Source: Spirochaetales bacterium
Lineage (GTDB): Bacteria > Spirochaetota > Spirochaetia > Sphaerochaetales > Sphaerochaetaceae
Reading direction: 5' to 3'
Assembly: GCA_017614625.1 (NCBI GenBank)
Contig: JAGABK010000083.1
Location: 1-6,124, forward strand
DNA length: 6,124 nt
Shown here: positions 5,810 through 6,124 of the stretch, one piece after another
Layout of the letters: each line of letters opens with the position of its first letter
How positions within the stretch are numbered: the stretch's first letter is position 1
Translations under genes and position numbers: made by a program
Notes under the pieces: model-generated
Seen by the model: only the letters and a program-made list of their open reading frames with translations
What the model was told of the DNA's origin: nothing
The model's database searches: none

Positions 5810-6124
5810 ATGAAGAAAACACTTTCAATTCTGATGGTTCTTGCACTGGCAGTCTCGTTCTGCTTTGCATCTCCCGCATCGGAAGCAGCAAGTGCTCCGG
5901 CAGCGGCCGTCGAGTACAAGGACACTGCGATCATCGGTTTCCAGACCAAGACGTCGACCACGAACCCGACCGCAAACACAAGTGTCATGCACAGGCTGTT
6001 CTTCAACCTGACACACGACACCCTGGTCGATTACAACGAAGCCGATTCCAGCCTGAAGCCGGGTCTTGCGACCGAGTGGAAGGCCAGCGACGACTTCAAG
6101 GTCTGGACATTCACCCTCAGGGAC
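5810..6124 (+). CDS. ABC-transporter substrate-binding protein, family 5 (SBP_bac_5), N-terminal part (3' truncated by window)
   Basis: The frame is open to the window end, giving the first 105 residues of an exported solute-binding protein. It begins with a signal sequence: MKK, then the hydrophobic stretch LSILMVLALAVSFCFA, then a small Ala/Ser/Pro-rich linker. Cys18 could be a lipidation site, but the residue before it is Phe, so it fits only the relaxed lipobox known from spirochaetes; signal peptidase I cleavage after an Ala at about 20-23 is the alternative. The mature part shows the family 5 opening: an IIGF strand, HRLFFNLTHDTLVDYN, then LKPGLATEWKASDDFKVWTFTLRD. Family 5 proteins bind oligopeptides, nickel complexes, oligosaccharides or other glycosides, so the ligand is open. 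AAGGAG at 5797-5802 lies 7 bases before the ATG. The permease and ATPase genes would be expected downstream. Confidence 0.88.
   Translation, partial: MKKTLSILMVLALAVSFCFASPASEAASAPAAAVEYKDTAIIGFQTKTSTTNPTANTSVMHRLFFNLTHDTLVDYNEADSSLKPGLATEWKASDDFKVWTFTLRD

Noticed and set aside
4861..6021. A 386-residue open frame on the - strand opposite the aldolase and binding-protein genes
   Set aside because: It mirrors the strongly supported aldolase gene, starts inside the binding-protein coding region and shows no family motif. It is a compositional shadow.

Overview
The window is a GC-rich bacterial segment with six protein genes, all on the + strand, two of them cut by the window edges. The best guess for the host is a spirochaete of the Sphaerochaeta/Treponema type. 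This rests on the style of the SMC C-terminus, a family 5 solute-binding protein whose leader has a Cys in a loose lipobox, and a fermentative mix of dehydrogenases and an aldolase. It is an inference from protein style, not a phylogeny. Shine-Dalgarno sites are strong throughout (GGAGG or longer), as expected for a bacterium with normal leadered translation.

Region 1 (1-1813) is a housekeeping pair. It holds the C-terminal ATPase half-domain of the chromosome-condensation protein SMC, then, 13 bases later, a cytoplasmic alkaline-phosphatase/nucleotide-pyrophosphatase superfamily enzyme with a complete two-metal site.

Region 2 (1814-2541) is a self-contained monocistronic unit. It has a near-consensus sigma70 promoter (TTGACA, 17 bp, TAGAAT) whose spacer is an exact 2 x 8 bp tandem repeat, an almost perfect 20-bp dyad over the predicted transcription start, a small YgjV-family membrane protein of visibly lower GC, and a strong intrinsic terminator. 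The best translation start is probably a GTG at 1896, not the upstream TTG at 1881.

Region 3 (2542-6124) looks like a carbohydrate or polyol utilisation operon. A short leader carries a 12-bp palindrome and a hairpin that abuts the ribosome binding site. It is followed by a zinc-dependent medium-chain dehydrogenase, an iron-type alcohol dehydrogenase, a diverged class II (zinc) ketose aldolase and the start of an ABC-transporter family 5 solute-binding protein. Gaps between the genes are 23, 17 and 58 bases.

A plausible division of labour is uptake of a solute, oxidation of a hydroxyl to a ketone by the zinc enzyme, retro-aldol cleavage by the aldolase, and disposal of the resulting aldehyde by the iron-type enzyme with NAD(H) recycling. 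The substrate is unknown, no kinase is visible in the window, and both the aldolase and the iron-type dehydrogenase have non-standard residues in otherwise conserved motifs. No tRNA, rRNA, CRISPR array, insertion sequence or phage gene was seen.
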